From the NCBI GenBank assembly GCA_017471085.1, contig JAFUWW010000071.1:14511-78510 (forward strand): a stretch of 64,000 nt of DNA, given 5' to 3'. Each line of letters begins with the position of its first letter. Position 1 is the first letter of the stretch. This stretch comes from Bacteroidales bacterium. Its GTDB lineage: Bacteria; Bacteroidota; Bacteroidia; Bacteroidales; UBA932. The notes under the pieces are model-generated. The model made no database searches, had not been told where the DNA came from, and worked only from the letters and a program-made list of their open reading frames with translations. Positions 49,898 to 58,906 of this stretch are shown here, piece by piece. A program made the position numbers and the translations under genes.

Positions 49898-51133
49898 TCA
49901 GGAGAGGTATTTACCATGACAGCGGCAATAGCGGAGACCGCTTCCGCAGGGGCAGGGGTCATCGGGGGCGACATGCGGAACGGCAAACCCCATCGGAAAG
50001 CCGCTCACCTGCTCATAACCGTCCGAGACGGTGGGTTCCGGCATCTGCCAGTGAGGGTATTCCTCCCCTGTTTCCGGAACAGTCTCACGCACAGGATCTT
50101 CCGGGACATTGTCCCATGAAGCGGCGTCCAAGGCCAACTGGCCGGCCTCTTTGGCTGAAACGCCGTTCAAGGCCCATTTTGGGACGCTGTCGGCGTAATC
50201 GGCCACGATGCGGCAGCAGGCTTTCCAGCTTTCCTCGTCCATGTGCTGCCCCAGCGGGCTGTCCATGAGAGGATGGAACAGCGCCTCGTTGTATTCTGAG
50301 GTATACTGGGCCTCTATCCAGGTGTCGTGTTCCGCCTTCACCAGTTCAAAACCTTCATAGCCGAGGCGGCGGTAGAGCTGCTCCAGGGCCATTCCTTCGG
50401 GCGTACGCATTCCTACCGTGAAATAGGGAGCGCCTGCACCTGCTTCCCGGGCCTGGTCCTCCGTAAAAGCGGCATGACCCGTCTGCCTGACCTGTTCCCT
50501 CAGGCTGTAGATCTCGTCCACGTCCGAAATGCAGGGAGAACAGACATAATCGCCCCACTTGTCCGTATAGCGGCAAAGCTTGACCAGCGGGCTCTGGTGC
50601 AGCATCCGGGACAATTCGTGGAAATCACCGCCTCCGTGCGCTTCAAAATAGGTCATCAGAAGGTCGATGAACATATCAGTAGGCAGAATGCCGTAGAGGT
50701 TCAGATATCCCAGGCCGATACGCTCCAGGGCGTATTGGCCGCTCTTTTCCCCTTTCTTCAGGACCTTCTCTACAAAAGGCGAAACGATGTCGTACATTTC
50801 GCGGCTGATCCACACCTTGTGGGACTGCTCGTCGCTGTCGTCATGTTCCACCAGGCCGCTCACCTCCACCAGGGCGGGATAAACGGCATAATCCAGATTC
50901 TGGACTTTCTCCGGACCGGCATGTACCAGATCCCGCAGCAGGCGGACGTCCCGCTCCATCAGATGGGACATCCACCGGCCGGGGTCGGCCCGCAGATAAA
51001 GGTCCAGTTCCTCCACGAGCTGGGATTTCCTGAGACGCGGAGAAAGCTCGCGTCCCAGGAGGTTTCCCAGATCTTGGAGTTCGGGTTTCTGGAACCCGTT
51101 CAAGATGGTATGGAGATCATTCTCTTTCACCAC
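49898..51133 (-). CDS. SEC-C metal-binding motif protein
   Basis: The 411-residue protein ends DPCPCGSGLRYCRCHGKYL, a SEC-C zinc motif. The N-terminus (LNGFQKPELQDLGNLLGREL, then KSQLVEELDLYL) resembles a Rho-N/SAP helical domain. The middle is helical and unrecognised. No ATG is available near the start; GTG 51133 or GTG 51130 overlap the gcvPB stop. Its role in the glycine operon is unknown. Confidence 0.75.
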   Translation of the reverse strand: MVKENDLHTILNGFQKPELQDLGNLLGRELSPRLRKSQLVEELDLYLRADPGRWMSHLMERDVRLLRDLVHAGPEKVQNLDYAVYPALVEVSGLVEHDDSDEQSHKVWISREMYDIVSPFVEKVLKKGEKSGQYALERIGLGYLNLYGILPTDMFIDLLMTYFEAHGGGDFHELSRMLHQSPLVKLCRYTDKWGDYVCSPCISDVDEIYSLREQVRQTGHAAFTEDQAREAGAGAPYFTVGMRTPEGMALEQLYRRLGYEGFELVKAEHDTWIEAQYTSEYNEALFHPLMDSPLGQHMDEESWKACCRIVADYADSVPKWALNGVSAKEAGQLALDAASWDNVPEDPVRETVPETGEEYPHWQMPEPTVSDGYEQVSGFPMGFAVPHVAPDDPCPCGSGLRYCRCHGKYLS

Positions 51134-52527
51134 TCGAATTTAAGGATAGGATTTCTGGCTGCCGCGGTTTCGTCCGGACGGCCGATGGGGGCATTGTGCG
51201 GGGCCTGGCGCAGGATTTCGGGATCCTCCGCCGCCTCGGCTGCAATTTTCCGCATCACTTCGATGAACGAGTCGATGGTCTCCTTGGATTCGGTTTCCGT
51301 AGGCTCGATCATCAGCGCCTGATGGAACAGGAGCGGGAAATAGATGGTGGGAGCATGGAAGCCATAATCCAGCAGACGCTTGGCCACATCCAGCGTGGTG
51401 GCGCCGGGGACACCCTCGCGGGAGCCGTCATTGATGAGCCCGTCGAACACAAATTCGTGCTTGCATACGCCTTCAATGGGGAGTTTGTAAACGTCCTTGA
51501 GGCTTTCCTTGATGTAGTTGGCACTGAGGACGGAATACTGGCCCACCTTCCTGAGGTGCTGCTTTCCGAGCGAGAGGATATAGGCATAGGCCCTGAGAAT
51601 GACGCCGAAGTTGCCGTGGAATCCGGAAACGCGGATATCCGGCAGGCAGTCTTCCAGATGCTGCGCCACACCCACGGGACCGGAACCGGGACCGCCGCCG
51701 CCGTGAGGCGTAGAGAAGGTCTTGTGCAGGTTCAGGTGCATGATGTCGAATCCCATGTCCCCGGGACGGACAACGCCCATGAGCGGGTTCATGTTGGCAC
51801 CGTCGTAGTAGAGCAGGCCGCCTGCCTCATGCACGAGTCCGGCAATGGTCTTGATCTCCGTCTCGAACAGGCCGAGCGTATTGGGATTGGTCATCATGAT
51901 ACCGGCGATGGTATTGTCCAGCAGCGGTTTCAGGGCCTCAACGTCAATCCGGCCGTTCTCCAGGGATTTCACTTCCACCACCTCCAGACCGCAGACGGCG
52001 GCCGACGCAGGATTGGTGCCGTGGGCGCTGTCCGGGACGATTACCTTGGTGCGGGCGAAGTCTCCCCTGTTCATGTGATACTGGCGCATGATCATGAGGC
52101 CGGTAAGCTCACCGTGGGCGCCGGCGCAAGGGTCGAAGGTGAAGGCGTACATGCCGGTAATGGCGGCAAGGGCCTTGTTCATTTCCTGATAGACCTTGAG
52201 CGCCCCCTTGGTGAGCCCGGCGTGCATGAGCGGATGCAGGCCGGCGAAGCCCGGAAGGGCGGCCATCTCCTCATTGATCTTGGGATTGTACTTCATGGTG
52301 CAGGAGCCGAGCGGATAGAAGCCGGTATCCACACCGAAGTTCATTTGGGAAAGATTGGTGTAATGGCGGACAACGTCCGGCTCGCTCACCTGCGGAAGCC
52401 GGAGCGCATGCTCCCTGCGAAGCTCAAGCGGAAGTTCAGGTGCCTGAGGGAACTTATTGACAGGAAGGGAATAACCGGTACGGCCTTCCTTCGAGAGTTC
52501 AAAAACGAGTTTGTCGTAGTATTTCAT
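51127..52527 (-). CDS. gcvPB: Glycine dehydrogenase (decarboxylating) subunit 2
   Basis: The 466-residue PLP subunit has GFYPLGSCTMKYNPKIN, DSAHGTNPASAAVCG, and the PLP lysine in LNLHKTFSTPHGGGGPGSGP. With subunit 1 it forms the P protein, which decarboxylates glycine and loads aminomethyl on lipoyl GcvH. It starts three bases after gcvPA. Confidence 0.96.
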   Translation of the reverse strand: MKYYDKLVFELSKEGRTGYSLPVNKFPQAPELPLELRREHALRLPQVSEPDVVRHYTNLSQMNFGVDTGFYPLGSCTMKYNPKINEEMAALPGFAGLHPLMHAGLTKGALKVYQEMNKALAAITGMYAFTFDPCAGAHGELTGLMIMRQYHMNRGDFARTKVIVPDSAHGTNPASAAVCGLEVVEVKSLENGRIDVEALKPLLDNTIAGIMMTNPNTLGLFETEIKTIAGLVHEAGGLLYYDGANMNPLMGVVRPGDMGFDIMHLNLHKTFSTPHGGGGPGSGPVGVAQHLEDCLPDIRVSGFHGNFGVILRAYAYILSLGKQHLRKVGQYSVLSANYIKESLKDVYKLPIEGVCKHEFVFDGLINDGSREGVPGATTLDVAKRLLDYGFHAPTIYFPLLFHQALMIEPTETESKETIDSFIEVMRKIAAEAAEDPEILRQAPHNAPIGRPDETAAARNPILKFEW

Positions 52528-52530
52528 AGC

Positions 52531-53859
52531 CTATCCCTCCTTCACCGTTTTGACCAGCAGGTCGATTTCTTCTTTGGTGCGCTTCTCCGTGACGCAGAAG
52601 CTCACATAGCCTTCTTCCGTATCCAGGGCGGCGAAGAACCCGGCCTTCTCCAGGCGCTGCTGCATGAGGCCCGGGAACTGCTTGGGCTTGAGCACGAATT
52701 CCTTGAGGAACGGCTTGCCGGGGAAGACTTCCTCGAACTGGCCGGTCTTCAGGAGCTCACCGTACAGATAGTGGGCGCCGTCGGAGCTGATCCGGTTCAC
52801 TTCCCGCAGGCCTTCGGGGCCCATCAGGGAAAGGTACACCGTGACCCAGAGGGCCATCAGGCTCTCGTTGGAGCAGATGTTGGAAGTAGCCTTCTCGCGC
52901 TTGATGTGCTGCTCGCGGGCCTGGAGCGTAAGGACGAAGGAACGACGCCCCTCTTTGTCCTGGGTCTGGCCGACGATTCGGCCGGGCATCTTGCGCATGT
53001 GCTCCTTCTTCACCGTCATGAAGCCCACATAAGGGCCGCCGTAGCAGAGCGGAAGTCCCAGGGACTGGCCGTCACCCACGGCAATATCGGCCCCCCACTC
53101 GCCGGGCGTCTTCACCACGGCGAGGGTGGAAGGATCACAGTATTCCACCAGCAGGCCCTTTTCTGCATGGATGGCATCGGCAAAACCGGTGTGGTCTTCC
53201 ACAATACCGTAGCGGTTTACGGACGGGACGATGACCCCGGCCACATCGTCCTTGGCCAGTTCGGCTTTCAGGGCCTCGAGGGAGGTCTGGCCGTCCGGTG
53301 CAGGCACATAGCCGATTTGCACGCCATGGAACTTGGCATAGGTTTCCACCACCTTGATCACATGGGGCAGCAGGGCGCAGGAAAGCAGGACGCGGTTCTT
53401 CTTGCGGGCGCAGGCCACGGCCATCTTCATGGCCTCGGCAGCGGCGGTGGGGCCGTCGTACATGGAGGCGTTGGAGACATCCAGGCCGGTGAGCTCGCAC
53501 ATGAGCGTCTGATATTCAAAGATATAACGGAGCGTACCCTGCGAAATTTCGCACTGATACGGCGTATAGGCGGTAAGGAATTCCGAACGGGAAGTGATGT
53601 AGGGAATCACGGCCGGCGTGTAATGGTCGTACGCACCGGCGCCCACGAACACCTTCAGATGGGCGTTCATGGCTTCCAGGGAAGCGAAATAATCGCGGAT
53701 TTCCTGCTCTGAGAGGGCATCCGGAAGGGCATAGGCACCCTTCTTCAGAAATTCGGAGGGAACGTCGCTGTAGAGGTCTTCCAGCTTCTTCACCCCGATT
53801 TTCTCCAGCATGGCCCGGATATCCTCTTCGGTATGCGGAAGATACGGGAGATTTGCCAT
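52531..53859 (-). CDS. gcvPA: Glycine dehydrogenase (decarboxylating) subunit 1
   Basis: The 442-residue subunit begins with YLPHTEEDIRAMLEKIGV and has YQCEISQGTLRYIFEYQTLM, SNASMYDGPTAAAEAM and DGQSLGLPLCYGGPYVGFM, all typical of the N-terminal half of P protein. The split form is common in anaerobes and Bacteroidota. It starts one base after gcvH. Confidence 0.96.
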   Translation of the reverse strand: MANLPYLPHTEEDIRAMLEKIGVKKLEDLYSDVPSEFLKKGAYALPDALSEQEIRDYFASLEAMNAHLKVFVGAGAYDHYTPAVIPYITSRSEFLTAYTPYQCEISQGTLRYIFEYQTLMCELTGLDVSNASMYDGPTAAAEAMKMAVACARKKNRVLLSCALLPHVIKVVETYAKFHGVQIGYVPAPDGQTSLEALKAELAKDDVAGVIVPSVNRYGIVEDHTGFADAIHAEKGLLVEYCDPSTLAVVKTPGEWGADIAVGDGQSLGLPLCYGGPYVGFMTVKKEHMRKMPGRIVGQTQDKEGRRSFVLTLQAREQHIKREKATSNICSNESLMALWVTVYLSLMGPEGLREVNRISSDGAHYLYGELLKTGQFEEVFPGKPFLKEFVLKPKQFPGLMQQRLEKAGFFAALDTEEGYVSFCVTEKRTKEEIDLLVKTVKEG

Positions 53860-53860
53860 C

Positions 53861-54241
53861 TTATTCGCCGATTAAAGCCTTGTATGCGGCAGCGTCCAGC
53901 AGGGCATCCAGCTCCGACGGATCCGACATCTTCACCTTGATAATCCAGTTGCCGAAGGCGTCTTCGTTCACCTTTTCGGGAGCGTCTTCCAAGTCGGCGT
54001 TCACTTCCACCACAGTGCCGGAAACCGGGGAAATAAGGTCGGAGGAGGCCTTCACGCTCTCCAGGGCACCGAATTCTTCACCGGCGGTCACCTCATCGTC
54101 TGCCTCGGGCAGATCTACATAGGTGATATCACCCATTTCCTTCTGAGCGAAATCGGACACGCCTACTACTGCGATGTCACCTTCTACTTTTACCCACTCG
54201 TGCGACTCGGAATACTTGAGTCCTTCAAGAATCTTAGACAT
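53861..54241 (-). CDS. gcvH: Glycine cleavage system H protein
   Basis: The 126-residue carrier has the lipoyl domain with FGALESVKASSD, lysine 64 being the lipoylated residue, and ends with the usual helix (SELDALLDAAAYKAL). ATG 54241 is clear; a longer frame upstream is only a shadow of gcvT. It lies 32 bases after gcvT. Confidence 0.97.
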   Translation of the reverse strand: MSKILEGLKYSESHEWVKVEGDIAVVGVSDFAQKEMGDITYVDLPEADDEVTAGEEFGALESVKASSDLISPVSGTVVEVNADLEDAPEKVNEDAFGNWIIKVKMSDPSELDALLDAAAYKALIGE

Positions 54242-54273
54242 AAGTTTAAAATTTAGATATGATTGATTGGTTG

Positions 54274-55386
54274 TTATTTCTTGTAATTGGTCTGATAGAA
54301 ACGCTTCTTGACCACCTTGCCGGGGAAAGTCTTCTTGCGGATGCGGATCCAGAGCGGCGTATCCAGGGCGCTGCAGTCCTTGTTGACCAGGGCGAAGCAG
54401 ATGCTCTTGTCCAGGGAGATGGAATGATAGCCGGTGGTGACTACGCCCACTTCGGTGCCGTCTTCCAACTCTACAGGATACCCCGCGCGAGGGATGGCCT
54501 TGTCTTCTATCTCGATGCCCACCAGTTTCTTTGCCACATTTCCGGCCTTCTGGTCCAGCAGGGCTTCCTTGCCGATGAAATCTTTGTCGTACTTGCAGAA
54601 CATGCCCAGACCTGCCATCACCGGGGAAATGTCGGCGCTCAGTTCGTCGCCGTACAACGGCAGGCCGGCCTCGAAGCGGAGGGTGTCGCGGCACCCCAGT
54701 CCGCAGGGCTCCACGCCGGCAGCGAGCAGCCGCTTCCAGATTTCGACGGTATTCTCCGGTGTGGTGTAAAGTTCGAAACCGTCTTCTCCGGTATAGCCGG
54801 TGCGGCTGAGAATGAGACGGGCTCCCTTGTATGTTACATTGCAGTACTCGTAGAAGCCCAGACCGGCGGCTTCCTTATAGCCAAGGACCTCCATGACGGT
54901 TTTTTCCGCCTCCGGTCCCTGTACGGCAATCTGGCCCCAGTTCGGAGATTCATTGCGCACGGTGCAGTCGAACCCTTTCACCTTTTCCTGGATCCAGGCG
55001 AAGTCTTTGTCAATGTTGGCGGCATTCACCACCAGCAGGAAATGCTCCGGCTCAAATTCACGGTAGACCAGAAGATCATCGACGACGCCGCCTTCCGGGT
55101 AGCACATCATTCCGTAGAGGACCTTCCCGCTCTGGAAGCCGCGGATCTCATTGGTAAAGATCCAGTTCACGAACTCCTCGGCCTGCGGGCCCTCGACGAA
55201 GATCTCTCCCATATGGGAAACGTCGAACATGCCCACTTTCTGCCGTACGGCCAGATGCTCCTGGGTGATGGTGCTGTACTGGATGGGCATCATGAAACCG
55301 GCAAAAGGGCTCATCTTGGCACCCAGGGCCAGGTGCTCCGGGTAAAGGCAGGTCTGCTGCAAAGCCTGTGTAATCTCTTCCGACAT
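54274..55386 (-). CDS. gcvT: Aminomethyltransferase GcvT
   Basis: The 370-residue T protein has HLALGAKMSPFAGFMMPIQY, VGMFDVSHMGEIFVEG, and RTGYTGEDGFELY, and the C-terminal barrel domain with IPRAGYPVEL. It moves the one-carbon unit from GcvH to tetrahydrofolate. It begins four bases after the arginase-like gene. Confidence 0.96.
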   Translation of the reverse strand: MSEEITQALQQTCLYPEHLALGAKMSPFAGFMMPIQYSTITQEHLAVRQKVGMFDVSHMGEIFVEGPQAEEFVNWIFTNEIRGFQSGKVLYGMMCYPEGGVVDDLLVYREFEPEHFLLVVNAANIDKDFAWIQEKVKGFDCTVRNESPNWGQIAVQGPEAEKTVMEVLGYKEAAGLGFYEYCNVTYKGARLILSRTGYTGEDGFELYTTPENTVEIWKRLLAAGVEPCGLGCRDTLRFEAGLPLYGDELSADISPVMAGLGMFCKYDKDFIGKEALLDQKAGNVAKKLVGIEIEDKAIPRAGYPVELEDGTEVGVVTTGYHSISLDKSICFALVNKDCSALDTPLWIRIRKKTFPGKVVKKRFYQTNYKK

Positions 55387-55390
55387 AGTT

Positions 55391-56086
55391 TTAGTTTTTC
55401 TTTAAGTAGTTAGTTATAAATTTATATAAATCAATATTCGTATCTTTGTTAATCCGCAAGTCTTCCGGCGAGGCGCCCTGGCTTGAGGATATTTCTCCGC
55501 AGATATCCAGCGCCACCAGCTGCATGCTGCCTGCAAGTTGTTCCAGCATTCCCTTCACCTGCGCCGACGTATGCATTCCCTGCGTCCAGTCCGTCCGGGC
55601 ATAGTCACGGGAGAGGATGTCCTTGTCCAGCGAAACATAGACCCGTTCTCCCCTTCTGCCTTCCAGCCACCCTGCGGGAATGGCATCCGGACATCCTTCC
55701 GGGCCGATGGTAAGGATATCCCGCACCATCGGATTCTCTTCCCGCATGGCCTTTACCCAGCTGCCGCAGCTCAGCACCCCTTCAAAGGCCGGGTCCTGGT
55801 TGTCCGGGTGGTGATCCAGGAGGACCAGATGAAAAGGTTCGTCCTGCCTTGAAGCCAGGAGGTGACTCATGTAATGATAGTCGCCGCTGTCTATCCAGCG
55901 TATCGCAGGCAACTCCCCTTCCATTGTCTTCCGCAGCAGTTGTGCAGCATCGGAATCGCAGTAGCAATGCGTGCCTTCGATGCCTTCGCAATCCACCCAT
56001 TCCACTCCATCCGGCTGCTCCAGGACAAACTCCCGGAAACCCTGCTCTCCATACGTCCCGCTGAAACTGAAAACGGCTACTTTCAT
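55391..56086 (-). CDS. Arginase/ureohydrolase-like family protein
   Basis: The 231-residue protein has LVLLDHHPDNQDPAFEG and VYVSLDKDILSRDYARTDW, matching the DxHxD and SxDxDxxDP-like metal sites of ureohydrolases in a short, divergent form, and ALDICGEISSS near the C-terminus. It may hydrolyse a guanidino or amidino compound; arginine itself is not certain. It heads the glycine cleavage operon. TAACTTTG at 56098-56091 is five bases before the ATG. Confidence 0.75.
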   Translation of the reverse strand: MKVAVFSFSGTYGEQGFREFVLEQPDGVEWVDCEGIEGTHCYCDSDAAQLLRKTMEGELPAIRWIDSGDYHYMSHLLASRQDEPFHLVLLDHHPDNQDPAFEGVLSCGSWVKAMREENPMVRDILTIGPEGCPDAIPAGWLEGRRGERVYVSLDKDILSRDYARTDWTQGMHTSAQVKGMLEQLAGSMQLVALDICGEISSSQGASPEDLRINKDTNIDLYKFITNYLKKN

Positions 56087-56141
56087 GTTTCAAAGTTAGC
56101 AATTATTATTGGATTTTGCAGGTGTGCTTTGCACTTTTATA

Positions 56142-56200
56142 CAATATATTGAAAATTAGTATGTATAACAATATTGTTATACATACTAACAAATTTGTTA
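56142..56200. repeat. Cluster of three perfect palindromes upstream of the arginase-gcv operon
   Basis: CAATATATTG (56142-56151), a 34-base palindrome with arms TTAGTATGTATAACAAT (56156-56172) and its complement (56173-56189) without loop, and TAACAAATTTGTTA (56187-56200). The position after the psuG stop and about 45 bases upstream of the arginase -7 box fits either a terminator of psuG or operators of the gcv operon. Confidence 0.7.
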
Positions 56201-56273
56201 ATATCGACATTCAATAACACAAGTCCGAGGTTGTTCATGAAAACCCCTGGCAAAAACAGGGAAGATGACCGTT

Positions 56274-57179
56274 CTACAGCAGTGCTGCGGTCCTGGCCGC
56301 CAGACGTGCATTGTTCAGGACCAGCTGGATGTTGGAATCAAGCGAATCGCCGCCGGTCAAGTCTTTGATGCGGGCCAGCAGAAAAGGCGTCGTCTCCTTC
56401 CCCTTGATGCCCCTTTCGTTACCTTCGGCAACGGCCTGGTCGATGGCGGCGTTGATTCTTCCCGGGTCCATGGAGTACGCTTCCGGGATGGGGTTGGTCA
56501 CCAGCATGCCGCCCCGGAGTCCCATTTCCAGTTTGGCCCGGAAGGCCGATGCCAGTTCCTCCGGGGTATCAATCCGGTAATCCACCTTGAAGCCGCTCTT
56601 CCGGGTGTAGAAAGCGGGCAGTTCCTCCGTTCCGTAGCCGATGAGGGGCACGCCCTTGGTCTCCAGATATTCCAGGGTAAGCCCCAGATCCAGGATACTC
56701 TTGGCGCCGGCGCAGATCACCATCACGGGGGTCATGGCCAGTTCTTCCAGATCGGCCGATATGTCCATCGTGGTTTCAGCCCCACGATGCACCCCGCCGA
56801 TGCCGCCCGTCGCGAATACCTTGATACCGGCCAAATGGGCAATAATCATGGTGGTGGTGACGGTGGTGGCCCCATCGGCCCCCCGGGCCACCAGAACGGG
56901 CAGGTCACGCCGGGAAGCCTTGGCCACTGCCCTGCCCTTCTTACCCAGGTATTCGATCTCTTCCGGAGTGAGACCCGCCTTCAGACGGCCGCCGATAATG
57001 GCGATCGTGGCCGGGACGGCTCCGTTTTCCCGGATGGTCTGTTCCACTTTGAGCGCCGTCTCCACGTTCTGCGGATAAGGCATCCCATGGGAAATGATGG
57101 TAGATTCCAGTGCAACAACAGGCTTTCCCTCAGCAAGGGCTTCGGCCACTTCGGGCGAAAGGTCCAGGTACTTGTTCAT
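56274..57179 (-). CDS. psuG: Pseudouridine-5'-phosphate glycosidase PsuG
   Basis: The 301-residue protein has VVALESTIISHGMPYPQNVE, FATGGIGGVHRGAETTMDIS, CAGAKSILDLGLTLEYLET and GMLVTNPIPE, all typical. It splits pseudouridine phosphate into uracil and ribose 5-phosphate. No pseudouridine kinase lies next to it. TAATTTTG (57282-57275) may be its -7 box, followed by a hairpin at the transcript start. Confidence 0.95.
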   Translation of the reverse strand: MNKYLDLSPEVAEALAEGKPVVALESTIISHGMPYPQNVETALKVEQTIRENGAVPATIAIIGGRLKAGLTPEEIEYLGKKGRAVAKASRRDLPVLVARGADGATTVTTTMIIAHLAGIKVFATGGIGGVHRGAETTMDISADLEELAMTPVMVICAGAKSILDLGLTLEYLETKGVPLIGYGTEELPAFYTRKSGFKVDYRIDTPEELASAFRAKLEMGLRGGMLVTNPIPEAYSMDPGRINAAIDQAVAEGNERGIKGKETTPFLLARIKDLTGGDSLDSNIQLVLNNARLAARTAALL

Positions 57180-57251
57180 ATCTTCAGATTCTTCATTTCA
57201 CTGCTTACGGCATGCAGACTCTCCACGGAACAGAAACGTATAATGAGGGTC

Positions 57252-57276
57252 TGTCCGCCATGTGGCAGAGCGGACA
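57252..57276 (-). repeat. Hairpin at the 5' end of the psuG leader
   Basis: TGTCCGC and GCGGACA pair over seven bases around an 11-base loop. It begins at about the predicted transcription start, so it may stabilise or regulate the leader of about 90 bases. Confidence 0.45.
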
Positions 57277-57306
57277 AAATTACAAAAAATATTGCAGTTT
57301 CACGGA

Positions 57307-58512
57307 CTAACTCAGCCCGGAAAGCAGCCCCCGCTTCATCATTTCCGTAGCGAAGGCTGCGGCCGAATGCACATCAAACTTGGCATAGAGCCGCTTGCGG
57401 TACCACAGCACGGTATTCACCCCAAGACAGACGGCGTCGGCAATCTCCTTGGTGCTTTTTCCTTCCACCAGCAGCTTCGCAATGGTTTCTTCGCGCTCCG
57501 TGAGGCCGATAGACGCCTCCTGGCCGGTCGGCCGCAGTTCCTCAATGGTCTCCTCCAGCACGGCCGATGTCTCCGTGAGTTCCTGCCGGGTCTTCTTGAG
57601 CCGACGGACAACAGTGAGGGCGGCGATCACCAGCATCAGCAGCAGAACGGCCCCGATGGCCAGCGTCCGGGCGCTCAGGTAGAGTTGCCGGTGGGCATCG
57701 TTCATCACACCCAGCGTATCTTTCAGACGGACAGATTCTTCCAGTGAATGGGCCTCGAAATAGGAGTATGCCCCCGCCAGTTCCTTCAATGCCCGGGAGG
57801 TCTTGCCGACCGACTGATAATAACGGCCCAGGCCATACTGCGCCTGTGCGGCCAGCAGGGAGTCGCCGGCCTCGCGTGCGAGCATCCCTGCGCGCTCGTA
57901 TTCTGCCCGGGCCTGCGCTGAGTGTCCGGCGTCCATATGGATTTCCCCCAGATTGAAATGCAGGACCGACGAACTCTCCGTCCAGCCGTTGCGGACGAAG
58001 ATGCTGTCGGCCATGGCATAGTACCGGAAAGCCTGGTTCAGGGAATCCTGCATCGCATAGAGGTTTCCCAGGCTGCCATAGAGCCGGGACCGGTCGTTGT
58101 CAAGGGACCGGGCCTCCGCCCCACCGGCCTCCTTCATGGCGATTCCCTCAGCCGCCTTGCCATAGTAGTAAACGGCGCTGTCGTACTGCTCTTTAAGAAA
58201 AAAGTACTGCCCCACATTGAGGGCGCCGCGATAGACGGCATTGCCCCCGTTAAAACGCTCGCCCAGCCGCATCTGCAGCAGACCATAGTAGCGGGAACGC
58301 TCCGGATCCAGATTGGCGTATGCAGTGGACAGTTTCGATACAAGGATCACATATTCATTCACCTCCTCCTTATCGGCCTTTTCCACCCGGGACCACGACC
58401 ATTTTGCGGCCTCCCGTTCCAGCGAATCCAGATTCCACCCCCGATGGTCTTCGTACGCGTGGCAGACCATCGGCAGGAGGAGTAATAATGCCAAAGTCAA
58501 CAGTCTATTCAT
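57307..58512 (-). CDS. Membrane-tethered LuxR-type regulator with TPR domain
   Basis: The 401-residue protein has a signal peptide (LLTLALLLLLPMVCHA), about five TPR-like repeats in the periplasmic part (GSLGNLYAMQDSLNQAFRYY, QAQYGLGRYYQSVGKTSRAL), one membrane helix near residue 285 (TLAIGAVLLLMLVIAALTVV), a short coiled coil, and a LuxR HTH (LTEREETIAKLLVEGKSTKE, then VLWYRKRLYAKFDVH). So periplasmic signals may be passed to DNA. ATG 58512 overlaps the hepT stop by eight bases. Confidence 0.88.
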   Translation of the reverse strand: MNRLLTLALLLLLPMVCHAYEDHRGWNLDSLEREAAKWSWSRVEKADKEEVNEYVILVSKLSTAYANLDPERSRYYGLLQMRLGERFNGGNAVYRGALNVGQYFFLKEQYDSAVYYYGKAAEGIAMKEAGGAEARSLDNDRSRLYGSLGNLYAMQDSLNQAFRYYAMADSIFVRNGWTESSSVLHFNLGEIHMDAGHSAQARAEYERAGMLAREAGDSLLAAQAQYGLGRYYQSVGKTSRALKELAGAYSYFEAHSLEESVRLKDTLGVMNDAHRQLYLSARTLAIGAVLLLMLVIAALTVVRRLKKTRQELTETSAVLEETIEELRPTGQEASIGLTEREETIAKLLVEGKSTKEIADAVCLGVNTVLWYRKRLYAKFDVHSAAAFATEMMKRGLLSGLS

Positions 58513-58906
58513 CACTAATGAACAATTTTCCGGATTGAAGGTCAGAAAGGATTCTACCGGTGACCGGTATTAGATCAGGTATATTGCCTTTAACCGTATT
58601 GAAGATGCCTTCCGCATCTACATCGCCGTATTCATGAGAAAGAAAATTACGCATGCCGAATACGGCGTCCCAGGGCACTTCTGTGTAGGACTGGAAGAAT
58701 TTTCGGCCACAGAGATTCCGGATTTTGACGAAAATTTCCGTAATGTACTGAAGACTCATGCCGCATGCCCGGAATGCTGTAAGGCCGGACAGGTCAGTGA
58801 CGAAATCGTCCGGGGACTGGATACCGGCAGACATTTTCTCCAGAAGAGCCATCTCTTCCAGTGCTTGTTCCAGCAGCGAAATCACCCGCTCCTTCTTAGC
58901 GTACAT
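58505..58906 (-). CDS. hepT: HepT-like toxin (HEPN ribonuclease, DUF86)
   Basis: The 133-residue helical protein has RNFLSHEYG, which is exactly the RX4HXY active site of HepT toxins; the tyrosine is the residue modified by MntA. It overlaps mntA by 11 bases and the LuxR gene by eight. It is preceded by a strong Shine-Dalgarno sequence. Confidence 0.88.
   Translation of the reverse strand: MYAKKERVISLLEQALEEMALLEKMSAGIQSPDDFVTDLSGLTAFRACGMSLQYITEIFVKIRNLCGRKFFQSYTEVPWDAVFGMRNFLSHEYGDVDAEGIFNTVKGNIPDLIPVTGRILSDLQSGKLFISDE

Noticed and set aside
51196..53712. Long open frame antisense to gcvPB and gcvPA
   Set aside because: Both gcv genes are certain, and the opposite frame crosses from one into the other, so it is a coding shadow.
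54242..54694. N-terminal extension of gcvH
   Set aside because: The added residues are the gcvT gene in another frame; the family start MSKILEGLKY is at 54241.
55387..55440. Glycine riboswitch ahead of gcvT
   Set aside because: The gap is only four bases and the upstream DNA is coding; no paired glycine aptamer pattern was seen.
56174..56368. Small plus-strand frame beginning in the palindrome region
   Set aside because: It reads into the antisense of psuG, with no promoter and no family pattern.
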